Assembly: GCA_910588195.1 (NCBI GenBank)
Contig: CAJUPN010000016.1
Coordinates: 1-19,787 of the forward strand
Source of the DNA: an uncultured Bacilli bacterium
Lineage (GTDB): Bacteria; Bacillota_I; Bacilli_A; RF39; UBA660
Reading direction: 5' to 3'
DNA: 19,787 bases
Part shown: positions 7,079 to 16,038 of the stretch, piece after piece
How positions within the stretch are numbered: position 1 is the stretch's first letter
Layout: each line of letters opens with the position of its first letter
Translations under genes and position numbers: made by a program
Notes under the pieces: model-generated
Database searches by the model: none
The model's input: only the letters and a program-made list of their open reading frames with translations
What the model was told of the DNA's origin: nothing

Positions 7079-9845
7079 AAATATTATTTATAAAATGTAT
7101 CTAAATGATTTTGATTCTTTCAAAACGGCTCAAGAATATAAAAATCCCAATTTTATCATATCAGAAGCATCTATAAAGGAATCAATAGAAGCAACAAAAA
7201 CTAGGTTTGATTTTATGCCGGAAGTAGTATTAAAGAATGGTGAAGAGAAGTATGTTATTAATAAAATAAAGTCTATTTATTCTATTTATCAAGAAGAAGG
7301 GGATGTAATTCTTGGAGATTATAATCACAATTATGATTGGTATAAAGATTTTTTAGATTCAAGTGATGTTAAAACGTATCACTGGGATAGATATAAAAAT
7401 TATTTAGATACCCATAAACATTTTCCAAAAGAAATTATTAAAGTGTTAGAGCAAAAAACTTTGTTTAGCTTAATGTCATATTTAGGTAATCCTAATGAGG
7501 AACCATCATTTTCAATAAGAGGATTGGTAGTTGGTGATGTTCAATCAGGGAAGACATCAAACTATTTAGGGCTAGTTGCCAAGGCTGCTGATGTGGGATA
7601 TAAAGTCATATTTATTTTAACTGGAACAATTGAAAGTTTAAGAAAGCAAACACAACAGCGTGTAGAAGAGGGGTTTATTGGTTGGGACAGCTTTAATGGT
7701 GTTCCTGTTGGTGTAGGAAGAGGAGACCCAACACCTAAAGCTTTTACAAGCAGAGGCAAAGATTTTGTTGGAGCTGACAATCAAAATACTACATATAAAT
7801 TAAGTAATTATTCATCAGAACCAATGATTTTTGTTTTAAAAAAGAACGTTTCAGTACTAAAAAAGGTTTATTCATCTCTTAGAACAATAAATACCACGGC
7901 TGTACAAAATAAGATTAATTATCCAGCTTTAGTTATAGATGATGAGGCGGATAATGCATCAATTAATACTAATAAGCCAGAACATGATCCAACTAAAATT
8001 AATATATACATTAGAAAACTTCTATCATTATTTACTAGAAGTAGTTATGTAGGTTTTACAGCTACTCCATTTGCTAATGTTTTTATTAGTTATGATAAAG
8101 AAGATGAAATGCTAAAAGATGATTTATTTCCAAGAGATTTTATTTATGCTTTAAAGTCACCTACTAATTATTGTGGAGCAAAGAAATATTTTGTTGAACA
8201 AAATAATAACATTCAATTCATTGATGATGCAGATGAAGAATTATTTCCTATGAAGCATAAAAAGGAATGGGATGGAAATAGATTATTTAATTCTTTATAT
8301 GAATCTGTCCGCACTTTCCTTCTATCAAATGCTATTAGAGATATTAGAGATATTGATAAAAATACTCATCGCTCTATGCTTATTAATATGTCTCGTTTTA
8401 CCAAAGTTCAATCAACTATAAGAGATATTGTTCAAGAGTATTTCGATGAGATTAAAAGAGCAGTTAAACAAACGCATAAATTATCAATGAGTTTGGCTTT
8501 GACAAATCCGTTAATAAAGGAATTAAAGAATACTTATGAAAAGCAATTTGCTTATTTGGAAGAGGAAAGCGGAAGTACATGGAGTAAAGTTTTTGAATGT
8601 CTATATGATTCAATTTCAAAAATAAAGATTGTTGTAGTTAACTCAGCAAAGAATTCTTCTAAACTTAATTATGATGAAACCAAAGAAGGATTAAGAGTAA
8701 TAGCCGTTGGAGGCCTTGCTTTGTCAAGAGGCCTTACTCTAGAAGGTTTAATGACAAGTTATTTCTATAGGAATACTTCAACATTTGACGTTTTAATGCA
8801 AATGGGTAGATGGTTTGGATATAGGGATGGATATGCTGATCTTTGTAAGATTTGGCTCACAAGAACATCGTATAGTTATTATAAATATATTTACTTATCC
8901 ACTGAAGCATTGAAAAACGATATTAAAACTATGGGCGAAGAAAAAAGAAAGCCTGAGGATTTTGGTATTCGTGTTATGAACGATTCAATTGATTTAGGTA
9001 TAACTGCAGCTAACAAAATGAGAAATACATCACGAAAAGTTATACGGAAATCATTCTATGGAAGTTTATTTGAAACTCCATATATTACTAGAGATTTAGA
9101 TAATGTTGGTAAAAATATATTAAACACTTTAAAATTTTTGGATAAAATTAATAAAACTCAAAGAAATATTAATGTTAAGCAACATCCATATTTCAATAAT
9201 ATCAGTTATGAATATGTTAAGGATTTGATAGAATCTTTAATTATTCCAAGTGAATGTGATACCTATTTTGATAAAAAACAAATATTAACTTTCATCAAAA
9301 AGAATAAAGCAGATTTAACTAAATTTGATGTTTTGGTAATCGGAGGCCAACCTAAAATAGATGGCGGTGACAATCCATATAGATTTAAATATGACAAACT
9401 TGATATTAATATTCCCCTTGTAGGAAGAAAGTTTGATGTTAGAGATGGAAATATAAGAATGAGTAAAAATAGATTAAGATTAGGCGGATCTGCCGATACA
9501 AGCTATGGACTTGATAATTCACAAATTCCATTAACTCATTCAAAAGCTCAAGACTACTTAATTGAAGGAAGGAATCCACTTTTAATTATTTATTTTATTA
9601 GACCATCTTTTCCAAAAGAATTAGATGAAGAAGATTTTGTTTCTGATAAGGATACGGGAGAAGACCTTGCTGATATGATGAAGCTACGTAAAGAGTTGGG
9701 AACCTTAAAATATCAGTATATTGTAGGTTATGCACTTGGTATTCCTCAAAAAACAGGTGCTTCATTTGAAACAATTATGTATACAGTTAATAAAACAGTT
9801 AATTACTTTGACAAAGACCATGAAAATGAATCTGAGGAGGTATAA
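7068..9845 (+). CDS. Z1-domain superfamily-2 helicase-like ATPase
   Basis: A 925-aa protein and the likely motor of the system. All main helicase motifs are present: Walker A GDVQSGKT (156-163), Walker B VIDDEAD (289-295), motif III-like GFTATPFANVF (329-339), the lobe-2 motif GGLALSRGLTLEGL (about 548-561), and motif VI QMGRWFGYR (578-586), which supplies arginine fingers. GDVQSGKT and SRGLTLEG with GRWFGYR are hallmarks of the Z1 family (PF10593). The N-terminal 150 residues and C-terminal 300 residues have no motif I recognise. It starts inside the ATPase gene behind AAAGGAGAG and ends 3 bases before the nuclease gene, so the proteins are probably made in fixed ratio. Whether it unwinds, translocates or only switches is unknown. 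Confidence 0.9.
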   Translation: MQDRNIIYKMYLNDFDSFKTAQEYKNPNFIISEASIKESIEATKTRFDFMPEVVLKNGEEKYVINKIKSIYSIYQEEGDVILGDYNHNYDWYKDFLDSSDVKTYHWDRYKNYLDTHKHFPKEIIKVLEQKTLFSLMSYLGNPNEEPSFSIRGLVVGDVQSGKTSNYLGLVAKAADVGYKVIFILTGTIESLRKQTQQRVEEGFIGWDSFNGVPVGVGRGDPTPKAFTSRGKDFVGADNQNTTYKLSNYSSEPMIFVLKKNVSVLKKVYSSLRTINTTAVQNKINYPALVIDDEADNASINTNKPEHDPTKINIYIRKLLSLFTRSSYVGFTATPFANVFISYDKEDEMLKDDLFPRDFIYALKSPTNYCGAKKYFVEQNNNIQFIDDADEELFPMKHKKEWDGNRLFNSLYESVRTFLLSNAIRDIRDIDKNTHRSMLINMSRFTKVQSTIRDIVQEYFDEIKRAVKQTHKLSMSLALTNPLIKELKNTYEKQFAYLEEESGSTWSKVFECLYDSISKIKIVVVNSAKNSSKLNYDETKEGLRVIAVGGLALSRGLTLEGLMTSYFYRNTSTFDVLMQMGRWFGYRDGYADLCKIWLTRTSYSYYKYIYLSTEALKNDIKTMGEEKRKPEDFGIRVMNDSIDLGITAANKMRNTSRKVIRKSFYGSLFETPYITRDLDNVGKNILNTLKFLDKINKTQRNINVKQHPYFNNISYEYVKDLIESLIIPSECDTYFDKKQILTFIKKNKADLTKFDVLVIGGQPKIDGGDNPYRFKYDKLDINIPLVGRKFDVRDGNIRMSKNRLRLGGSADTSYGLDNSQIPLTHSKAQDYLIEGRNPLLIIYFIRPSFPKELDEEDFVSDKDTGEDLADMMKLRKELGTLKYQYIVGYALGIPQKTGASFETIMYTVNKTVNYFDKDHENESEEV

Positions 9846-9848
9846 CAT

Positions 9849-10763
9849 ATGAAATTCGATGATATAAAAGAAAAATTAGAAAAAATTGAATACCCTTCTC
9901 GATATGTTAGAGTTAGTGTTATTCATCCTCTTGAATTATATTTAGGAAAGAATGAAAAAGGTTTTTTGACTCTTAGATTTAATGGTGATTTTACTCCTAC
10001 AAAAGTTTTAGGTACTAATTTGATTGAGGTTAAACAAGTAAAAACATCAAATTATAATTCTATATTATTTTCATTTTTATCTGAAGATAATTTTACTCTA
10101 TTTTATCATTTTTGCGAGGATATGATCACAGAAACAGAAAGTTATCAAGGAAACGAAGGGTATATAGAAATAATTAATAGATATAATCAATGGAAAAAGA
10201 TGTTTACGGGAAATAATAAGGTATTAACAGAAAATGAAGTTTTAGGATTATTAGGCGAACTATTATTCCTAAAGAATACTGCTATACCTACATATGGTGC
10301 TACTGATGGATTAAATAGTTGGAGTGGTCCGGAGCCGACTCATAAAGATTTCTCTTATAAATCTAATTGGTATGAAATAAAATCAATTAATACATTTAAA
10401 AAAACAGTAACAATTACCTCTTTAGAACAATTAGATAGCGAGCTTGAAGGGCACTTAGTAGTATATACTTTCGAGAAAATGAGTCCGAGTTTTGCTGGAG
10501 TATCATTAAATAAACTAGTATCAGAAATTTTAAGAGATTTATCTTTTGATATTGATAAGGATATATTTATTGCTAAACTCAAACAAGTAGGATACTCATA
10601 TAATGAGATTTATGATAACTATGTATTTAATTTAATAAAAAAAGAGTCTTACTTAATTAATAATGAATTTCCAAGAATTAAAGCAGATGATTTACAAAAA
10701 GGAATTACAAAGGTTCAATACGAAGTGTTGCTTTCGCTTATTGAGAAGAATAAGGAGAATTAA
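9849..10763 (+). CDS. PD-(D/E)xK motif nuclease of the Z1/AIPR system (PF14390-like)
   Basis: A 304-aa protein, the probable DNA-cutting subunit. The nuclease core lies in the middle: an acidic helix LGLLGELLFLK (about residues 131-141), then D167 in HKDF, then E176-I-K178 in WYEIKS, giving the D...ExK arrangement. This matches the PD-(D/E)xK motif family often encoded between Z1 and AIPR genes. There is no DNA-binding domain I can recognise, so targeting probably comes from the partner ATPases. GAGGAGGT (about 9835-9841) lies ahead of the ATG, inside the end of the Z1 gene. The stop is 3 bases from the AIPR start. The catalytic residues are read from the pattern and not proven. Confidence 0.82.
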   Translation: MKFDDIKEKLEKIEYPSRYVRVSVIHPLELYLGKNEKGFLTLRFNGDFTPTKVLGTNLIEVKQVKTSNYNSILFSFLSEDNFTLFYHFCEDMITETESYQGNEGYIEIINRYNQWKKMFTGNNKVLTENEVLGLLGELLFLKNTAIPTYGATDGLNSWSGPEPTHKDFSYKSNWYEIKSINTFKKTVTITSLEQLDSELEGHLVVYTFEKMSPSFAGVSLNKLVSEILRDLSFDIDKDIFIAKLKQVGYSYNEIYDNYVFNLIKKESYLINNEFPRIKADDLQKGITKVQYEVLLSLIEKNKEN

Positions 10764-10766
10764 TAT

Positions 10767-12863
10767 ATGAATCAAACCTATGAAGAATTTGAACAAGAGT
10801 TTTTAGATGATGTTAGAATTAATGCCCAAATAGAAGGAACAACTCCAGACGACTATTTTTTGAACGATATATTAGGCCGCCTTTCATCAATGGGAGAATT
10901 AGTCGATCCTCAAATAGCTCAAATGCAAAAGAGATGTAGAAATCAAAAGATAATGTCATTTGATGCATATGCATTTGATGAATCAGATAGATCTATTGTA
11001 TTAATTACAAATGATTTTATTGATGATAAAAATGGCGTAATAAATAAGGCTCAAATCGAACAGCACAAACAAAGAATGCTTAATTTTTTACAAGAGGCCT
11101 ATGATGAAAAATTAAGTCAATATTTTGATGTTACAGATAGCTTGCTTTTCACAGGGCGAGATATTGGAAAAAGAATGAAAATTAATTATGTTAATTTAGA
11201 AGAAGACACATCTATTGATAAAGTTAAATTGATTATTGTAACAAATAAACGATTAAGTGAAAAAATTAAAACTTTACCATCAGAAGATTTTAATGATAAA
11301 AAAGTAGAAATTAATGTATGGTCATTAACTAGATTATACGAATTGTATGAATCAGGTAGAGAAAAAGAGCCTATTATTATTGAAACAAATAAATATAACT
11401 TAGATGGTATACCGTGCATTAAAGCTGAAATGAGCGGCAATTTAGATTATGATGCTTATTTAGCAATAGTACCTGGAAGTTTTTTGCATCAAATATATTA
11501 TGAACATGGCTCAAGATTACTTGAGGGAAATGTTCGTGCTTTTCTAAGTAATAGAGGTAAAATTAATAAAGGAATAAGACTTACAATTAAAAATGAACCT
11601 ACAAAGTTTTTCACATATAATAACGGAATAGCATGTACTGCATCCGAAGTAACTTTAACTAACGATGGACATAATATTATTGCCGTGGAAGATTTGCAAA
11701 TAATAAATGGTGGTCAAACAACCGCATCGTTATCTTCAGCTGTGCTAAAAGACAAAATGTCTTTAGATAACATTTTTGTTCCTATGAAGTTAACTGTAGT
11801 CAAAAACGACGACTATGACACAATGATTCAAAATATATCAAAATATGCAAATAGTCAAAATAAGGTTAAAGATTCTGATTTATTTTCAAATCATCCATTT
11901 CATAGAACATTTGAATCATTTGCCAAAAGAATTCAAGCACCAGCTCACGGTGAATCTATACATAATACTATGTGGTATTATGAGCGATCTAGGGGGAAAT
12001 ATGAACAAGAACAATTCAAGTTTACTAAGAAAAGTGAGCGTGATAATTTTGTTAAAAAATTTCCTAAAAACCAAGTTATTAAAAAAGAAGAATTATCAAA
12101 ATATTTTACATGTGCTGAATTATTAAGACCTGATCAAGTTAGTAAAGGTCCAGAAAAATGCATGTCTTTCTATGCTGAAAAAATAGATGATAAATTTCAA
12201 AAATCACCTGAAAGTTTTAATGATCAATTCTTCAAAAATTGTATTTGTTATACCCTTTTATTTAAAACAACTGATAAAATTGTTCATAAATCCGATTGGT
12301 ATATATCAGAGACCTATACAAAGCCAGGTGTAGTAGCATATACAATTTCTAAATTAATATATTCTATCCCAAAGGAATATTGTTTAGATTATAACACAAT
12401 TTGGAGAAAACAAGAGCTTTATCCTTCTTTAATTGCTGAACTTGGGCGATTAGCCCATGAAACATTTAATTATGTGCAAGGTTTAAGCGGAAATGGAATG
12501 GAGCATTTTAAAAAAGAAGAAACATGGGAAAAGTATAAAAATATTAATTTCCAATTATCTGATGCTTTTTTAAAGGATTTAATTAAAAAGGAATTAATCG
12601 AATCTCAATCTCGAAGCGAAACTAAAGAGAAAAAGGAAACTAAGAAAATAAATATTGAAATAGAAATTGTTAATCTTGGTGGTAAATATTGGGAAAATCT
12701 AATTAATCAAGGATTAGAAAGACGCTTATTGTCCAGTACGGAACTAGACTTACTAAAATTAGCTTCAAAAATTGAAACTTCTGGTAAAATTCCATCACCA
12801 AAACAAGCACAATATATTTGGAAAATTAGACAAAAATTAGAAGATGCAGGCGTTTTAGTATAG
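10767..12863 (+). CDS. AIPR protein (abortive infection phage resistance family)
   Basis: A 698-aa protein with the two signatures of the AIPR family (PF10592): FFTYNNGIACTA at residues 281-292 and LQIINGGQTTASL at 310-322. The family was named for links to phage resistance and recurs in restriction-like operons, but its biochemical role is not established. The N-terminal 220 residues may be the restriction-endonuclease-like region described for some relatives; I see no clean D...ExK there. The C-terminal tail is charged, with a KEKKETKK stretch near residue 620. The ATG lies 3 bases after the nuclease stop behind AAGGAGAA. The 3' end carries a 16-base exact repeat, reported separately, which would remove about 37 residues if recombined. 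Confidence 0.88.
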   Translation: MNQTYEEFEQEFLDDVRINAQIEGTTPDDYFLNDILGRLSSMGELVDPQIAQMQKRCRNQKIMSFDAYAFDESDRSIVLITNDFIDDKNGVINKAQIEQHKQRMLNFLQEAYDEKLSQYFDVTDSLLFTGRDIGKRMKINYVNLEEDTSIDKVKLIIVTNKRLSEKIKTLPSEDFNDKKVEINVWSLTRLYELYESGREKEPIIIETNKYNLDGIPCIKAEMSGNLDYDAYLAIVPGSFLHQIYYEHGSRLLEGNVRAFLSNRGKINKGIRLTIKNEPTKFFTYNNGIACTASEVTLTNDGHNIIAVEDLQIINGGQTTASLSSAVLKDKMSLDNIFVPMKLTVVKNDDYDTMIQNISKYANSQNKVKDSDLFSNHPFHRTFESFAKRIQAPAHGESIHNTMWYYERSRGKYEQEQFKFTKKSERDNFVKKFPKNQVIKKEELSKYFTCAELLRPDQVSKGPEKCMSFYAEKIDDKFQKSPESFNDQFFKNCICYTLLFKTTDKIVHKSDWYISETYTKPGVVAYTISKLIYSIPKEYCLDYNTIWRKQELYPSLIAELGRLAHETFNYVQGLSGNGMEHFKKEETWEKYKNINFQLSDAFLKDLIKKELIESQSRSETKEKKETKKINIEIEIVNLGGKYWENLINQGLERRLLSSTELDLLKLASKIETSGKIPSPKQAQYIWKIRQKLEDAGVLV

Positions 12864-12876
12864 ACTTACTAAAATT
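12745..12876 (+). repeat. 16-bp direct repeat at the 3' end of the AIPR gene
   Basis: TAGACTTACTAAAATT occurs at 12745-12760, within the codons for DLLKL, and again at 12861-12876, starting at the TAG stop codon. The copies are 116 bases apart. Such closeness is unlikely by chance but not excluded in DNA this AT-rich. Confidence 0.7.
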
Positions 12877-12880
12877 GTAA

Positions 12881-12915
12881 TATGCCTCATTTTCTAATAT
12901 GAAGAATGGGGTATA
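12881..12915 (+). promoter_or_regulatory. Hairpin covering the ribosome binding site of the methyltransferase
   Basis: Bases 12881-12893 pair with 12903-12915 to form a 13-bp stem with three G.U pairs around a 9-base loop. The right arm contains GGGG (12908-12911), the only Shine-Dalgarno-like stretch before the ATG at 12921. There is no T-run after it, so it is not a simple terminator. A long operon transcript would present the site base-paired. A poor TAATAT (12878-12883) with TTAGTA (12855-12860) 17 bases upstream is a possible internal promoter, whose transcript would start near 12890 and lack most of the left arm. Confidence 0.55.
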
Positions 12916-12920
12916 GTTAT

Positions 12921-14201
12921 ATGAAAAAATTAAAAATTGTCGAACTATTCAGCGGTATTGGTAGCCAAGCTCGCGCATTAGAGAATGTTGGAATTAAAAT
13001 TGATGTACAAGCTACTTGTGAATGGGACATACATGCTTTTATAGCCTATGATGCAATGCACAAAGGAACAAATATACTTGATGAAGTTGCAAAAATGACT
13101 AAGGAAGAAGTCTATGATAAATTAAAAAACTATACTCTAAGTAATAATGGAAAAGATCCTATGACAACTAAAACCTTACATAGCTATAGTGAAGAAGTTT
13201 TAAAAAGAATACTTACAGCTATAAAAAGGACAAATAATTTAGTCGATATAAGTGAAGTTACCTCAAAAAAAATGCCTAAGAAAACCGATCTGTTAACTTA
13301 TTCATTTCCATGTCAAGATTTATCAAATGTTGGAGCGTTTCATGGCTATAACAAAGGAATTGATAAAGATTCAGGAAGTAGATCAAGTTTACTTTGGCAA
13401 GTTGGCAGGATATTAACTGAAATGAAATCAAGTAATAAAAAATTACCAAGGTATCTCGTTATGGAAAATGTTCCAACATTGCTTTCAAAAAGGCATAAAG
13501 ATAATTTTAACCTATGGATGGATGACTTGAAAGAGTTGGGGTATATTAGTAAGTATGTTCGTGTAAATGCTAGAAATTATGGCATCCCCCAAAATCGACC
13601 AAGATTACTAATGTTAAGTGTTTATGTTGGTGAGAATGAACTTCTTCAAAAAAAAGTAAACAATTTTTTTGAAAATTGGGGTAATAATGAAGAATACATT
13701 GTTGAACAATACCACAAATCAAAATTTTATAAAAGTATTGCAATTAAAGATTTAATTAGAGTTACTAATGATAAAAAATCAATTCTTTGGCTTGAAGCAT
13801 TAGAATGTACTCCTAATGACACACCTTCTAGAAGAAAAATTTGGGATGAAAACCCTAAAATTATTGATTCAAGTGGTCGCATAACAAAAGACCCGTACAT
13901 AAGAACTATAACGACTAAACAAGATAGACACCCTAACTCGGGTAATATTTATATTGATACAAAAATTGCAGGAAGAGGAAAGTTTAGATATTTAACTCCC
14001 CGGGAGTGCTTATTATTTATGGGGTTTGAAGATTTCGATTATGACAAAATTCAAAATAATAATCCTATGCAAAGAAAAAATCGTAAATTATTTCCAAGAG
14101 ATAAAATCATAAGAATGGCCGGAAATAGTATTCCTGTGAAAATGTTGGAAGGATTTTTTTATCAACTACATGATTTAGAAAAAATCATTAATAGTAAATA
14201 A
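12921..14201 (+). CDS. C5-cytosine DNA methyltransferase of the Z1/AIPR operon
   Basis: A 426-aa Dcm-type enzyme that transfers a methyl group from S-adenosylmethionine to cytosine C5. Motifs from the ATG at 12921: I (ELFSGIGSQARAL, FSGIG at 10-14), IV (SFPCQDLS, catalytic C131), VI (MENVP, E182), VIII (QNRPRLLML from 224), a short target-recognition region containing IRTITTKQDRHPNSG, then IX (RYLTPRECLLFMGF) and X (GNSIPVKML). About 75 extra residues lie between motifs I and IV, where shorter family members have a compact segment. The upstream in-frame ATG at 12906 overlaps the ribosome site, so 12921 is preferred. As last gene it most likely marks host DNA against the preceding genes. The target site cannot be read from sequence. 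Confidence 0.92.
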   Translation: MKKLKIVELFSGIGSQARALENVGIKIDVQATCEWDIHAFIAYDAMHKGTNILDEVAKMTKEEVYDKLKNYTLSNNGKDPMTTKTLHSYSEEVLKRILTAIKRTNNLVDISEVTSKKMPKKTDLLTYSFPCQDLSNVGAFHGYNKGIDKDSGSRSSLLWQVGRILTEMKSSNKKLPRYLVMENVPTLLSKRHKDNFNLWMDDLKELGYISKYVRVNARNYGIPQNRPRLLMLSVYVGENELLQKKVNNFFENWGNNEEYIVEQYHKSKFYKSIAIKDLIRVTNDKKSILWLEALECTPNDTPSRRKIWDENPKIIDSSGRITKDPYIRTITTKQDRHPNSGNIYIDTKIAGRGKFRYLTPRECLLFMGFEDFDYDKIQNNNPMQRKNRKLFPRDKIIRMAGNSIPVKMLEGFFYQLHDLEKIINSK

Positions 14202-14546
14202 AAGAAAATACAATTAATTCTTTAAATTATCAAAATGATTAAATTAGCAATCAGCAATTTTATATGGATGAGATTTATCTAGATTTAGTCAAATATAATT
14301 TTCTTTTGAAAACTAGGATAATAGTCATAAAATAAAAAAATGAGATAAAAGTAGATAAACCTTATATATTGTTATTAGGCATCCTTTTAAATGAATATTT
14401 ATTGGTAATGTATACAACAAGAATTTAAAAAAACATTGATGTCTTCCATAATAAATAATATTTCTAACAGTATTATATAAAATTATGATTATTTAGTTTG
14501 CCAAACTAAATAATTTAATTATAATAAGAAAGAGGTGTTGTAAAAA
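14202..14546. other. Intergenic region between the two defence systems
   Basis: No gene and no clear terminator for the methyltransferase operon is seen. The last 60 bases hold the palindrome at 14488-14514 and AT-rich hexamers (TATTAT at 14471, TATGAT at 14484) that could be -10 boxes; no strong -35 box stands out. AGAGGTG near 14530-14536 serves the start at 14547. Confidence 0.45.
14488..14514. promoter_or_regulatory. Perfect 27-bp palindrome upstream of the ABC-3C operon
   Basis: ATTATTTAGTTTG (14488-14500) and CAAACTAAATAAT (14502-14514) are exact reverse complements around one central C. It lies 32 bases before the first ABC-3C start codon and touches a possible -10 box. No T-run follows, which argues against a terminator. 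A dimeric repressor site is the simplest reading, but no regulator is identified. Confidence 0.55.
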
Positions 14547-15653
14547 ATGTCAAATCCAGGATTAATAACCAGTCATGCCTTTGAATACCAAAAATTAGTT
14601 TATTTTCATTATATCATTTCTTCGTTCAATGTTTACAATGATTTTATTTATGAAGGAGAAGACGATATTGAGTGCAATAGTTTGTTAGATCATTCGATAT
14701 ATATTCAAGCAAAGACGGGTATTATAAGTGAAGATAAAAAAATAAATATAATTTACAATTGGTTGCGAGTTTCAAATTGGAATAATGCAACGTATTGCCT
14801 AATACTTTCTCAAGAGCAATTGGTTGATATTGACGAAATGATTTTAAAAGCAAAGGATAATATTATAATAAATGGTGAAAAGTCTAATATTCGTTCTAAT
14901 TTATACAAAGCCTATTCTTCTTGTCAAAATTGTGGTAGTTTTTCAATTGAAATATTGGAAGATAGACTAAAAAGTATTAAAAAGAATTTTAGGAAACGCC
15001 TTTTACCCTCTGAAGAAATATATTCTCAATTAAGCAAAAATTATAGTGATTCTTTCGTTAGTAATGAAAATGTTTTAGAAAGTCAAATTATAAGGAGATT
15101 GGATTTTCTAGCTGAACGAGTTTTAAAGAAAATAAATGATACATTAGCACCATCTTATGAACATTCAGTTGTAATTAAACGGCCAGAGTTTAATGAATGG
15201 AATTATGAGGCGGTAGAAAAGTATAATTTAAATAATTTTAATGCAAGAAAAAGTAGAATTAATAAAAACTTTGCCATAGATGAGGGGCTGAGAGAAGTCA
15301 TTCAAATGAGATACGCAAATTTAGAAGATGATGAAATATTAGATAATCTAATTAACAAAGTTTTATACGAGGATTTTAAGGATTTTTATATTTCTTCGTG
15401 TTATAGTGAAGAAATAGAGGGTATAGAAAGTAAAGCTTTTTATAATTATAAAAATAAAAAGAAGTACTTAAAAATTAAATCAGAATTAACATCTGAAATG
15501 TTGTTTTACGAAGTTACAAATACTATAATAAACGATGTTTTAATAACGAAAATGAGTGATGCACAATTTTGTAGAATTGGGTGTTACATTTATTTATCGT
15601 CGGATTCGGTTGAAGAAGAAAAACAAATTTCATGGGAGGTAAAAGATGAATAA
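14547..15653 (+). CDS. Cap4/DUF4297-like nuclease effector of an ABC-3C (Lamassu-like) system
   Basis: A 368-aa protein. The N-terminal 60 residues match the pattern of DUF4297/Cap4-type dsDNA nucleases: FEYQKLVYFHYII (12-24), then YEGEDDIEC (35-43), then IQAKTG (53-58), giving an acidic cluster followed by Q-x-K in a PD-(D/E)xK-like order. The rest has no catalytic motif I recognise and is probably the C-terminal domain that docks to its partners. It is first of three overlapping genes; its last 8 bases overlap the middle component, whose ribosome site GGGAGG lies inside this gene. In ABC-3C and Lamassu systems such nucleases are held inactive by the ABC ATPase complex until infection. Nuclease activity is inferred from pattern. 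Confidence 0.7.
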   Translation: MSNPGLITSHAFEYQKLVYFHYIISSFNVYNDFIYEGEDDIECNSLLDHSIYIQAKTGIISEDKKINIIYNWLRVSNWNNATYCLILSQEQLVDIDEMILKAKDNIIINGEKSNIRSNLYKAYSSCQNCGSFSIEILEDRLKSIKKNFRKRLLPSEEIYSQLSKNYSDSFVSNENVLESQIIRRLDFLAERVLKKINDTLAPSYEHSVVIKRPEFNEWNYEAVEKYNLNNFNARKSRINKNFAIDEGLREVIQMRYANLEDDEILDNLINKVLYEDFKDFYISSCYSEEIEGIESKAFYNYKNKKKYLKIKSELTSEMLFYEVTNTIINDVLITKMSDAQFCRIGCYIYLSSDSVEEEKQISWEVKDE

Positions 15654-16038
15654 TGAAGTTATATTTATTATGGAAAACATTACATTATTAGTAGAACTGC
15701 AAAAAAAGTATTGTTTTAAATCTATGTTTATGTTAATTTTTTCTGCTTTTACTATTGATAATATTAAAATAAATGTTAGAAATAATAACATTTTACAATT
15801 GTTTTTAGATGAGCTCCATATTAAATACATCTCATCTAAAAAAGAATTATCATATTTTTTTAAAGCTTTTAAGTTATTAGTGGATAGTGGAATTTTTGTA
15901 TTTCATAATAACTCACTAAGAATGATTCCAATGGAATATGAAATCAATAAATTATCTAATTCACAAATAAATATGCTTAATGAAATTTCTAAGTTAAGTG
16001 AGGAAAGTTTTGTTAGGATGGTGATTAACTATGTTTAA
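15646..16038 (+). CDS. Small middle component of the ABC-3C system
   Basis: A 130-aa protein with no enzymatic motif. The first half is mainly hydrophobic with helical periodicity (SMFMLIFSAFTIDNIKI). The second half, with SSKKELSYFFKAFKLLVDSGIFVFHNNSLRMI, has the look of a winged-helix domain (helices followed by a short hairpin), as seen in middle components of ABC-3C systems. Position between nuclease and ATPase, overlap of 8 bases on both sides and size are the main grounds for the call. The first ATG at 15646, 7 bases after GGGAGG, is the clear start. It presumably bridges effector and ATPase. Confidence 0.6.
   Translation: MNNEVIFIMENITLLVELQKKYCFKSMFMLIFSAFTIDNIKINVRNNNILQLFLDELHIKYISSKKELSYFFKAFKLLVDSGIFVFHNNSLRMIPMEYEINKLSNSQINMLNEISKLSEESFVRMVINYV

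Noticed and set aside
11845..12126. 93-aa open frame inside the AIPR gene
   Set aside because: It is an alternative frame of the AIPR coding sequence with no ribosome site.
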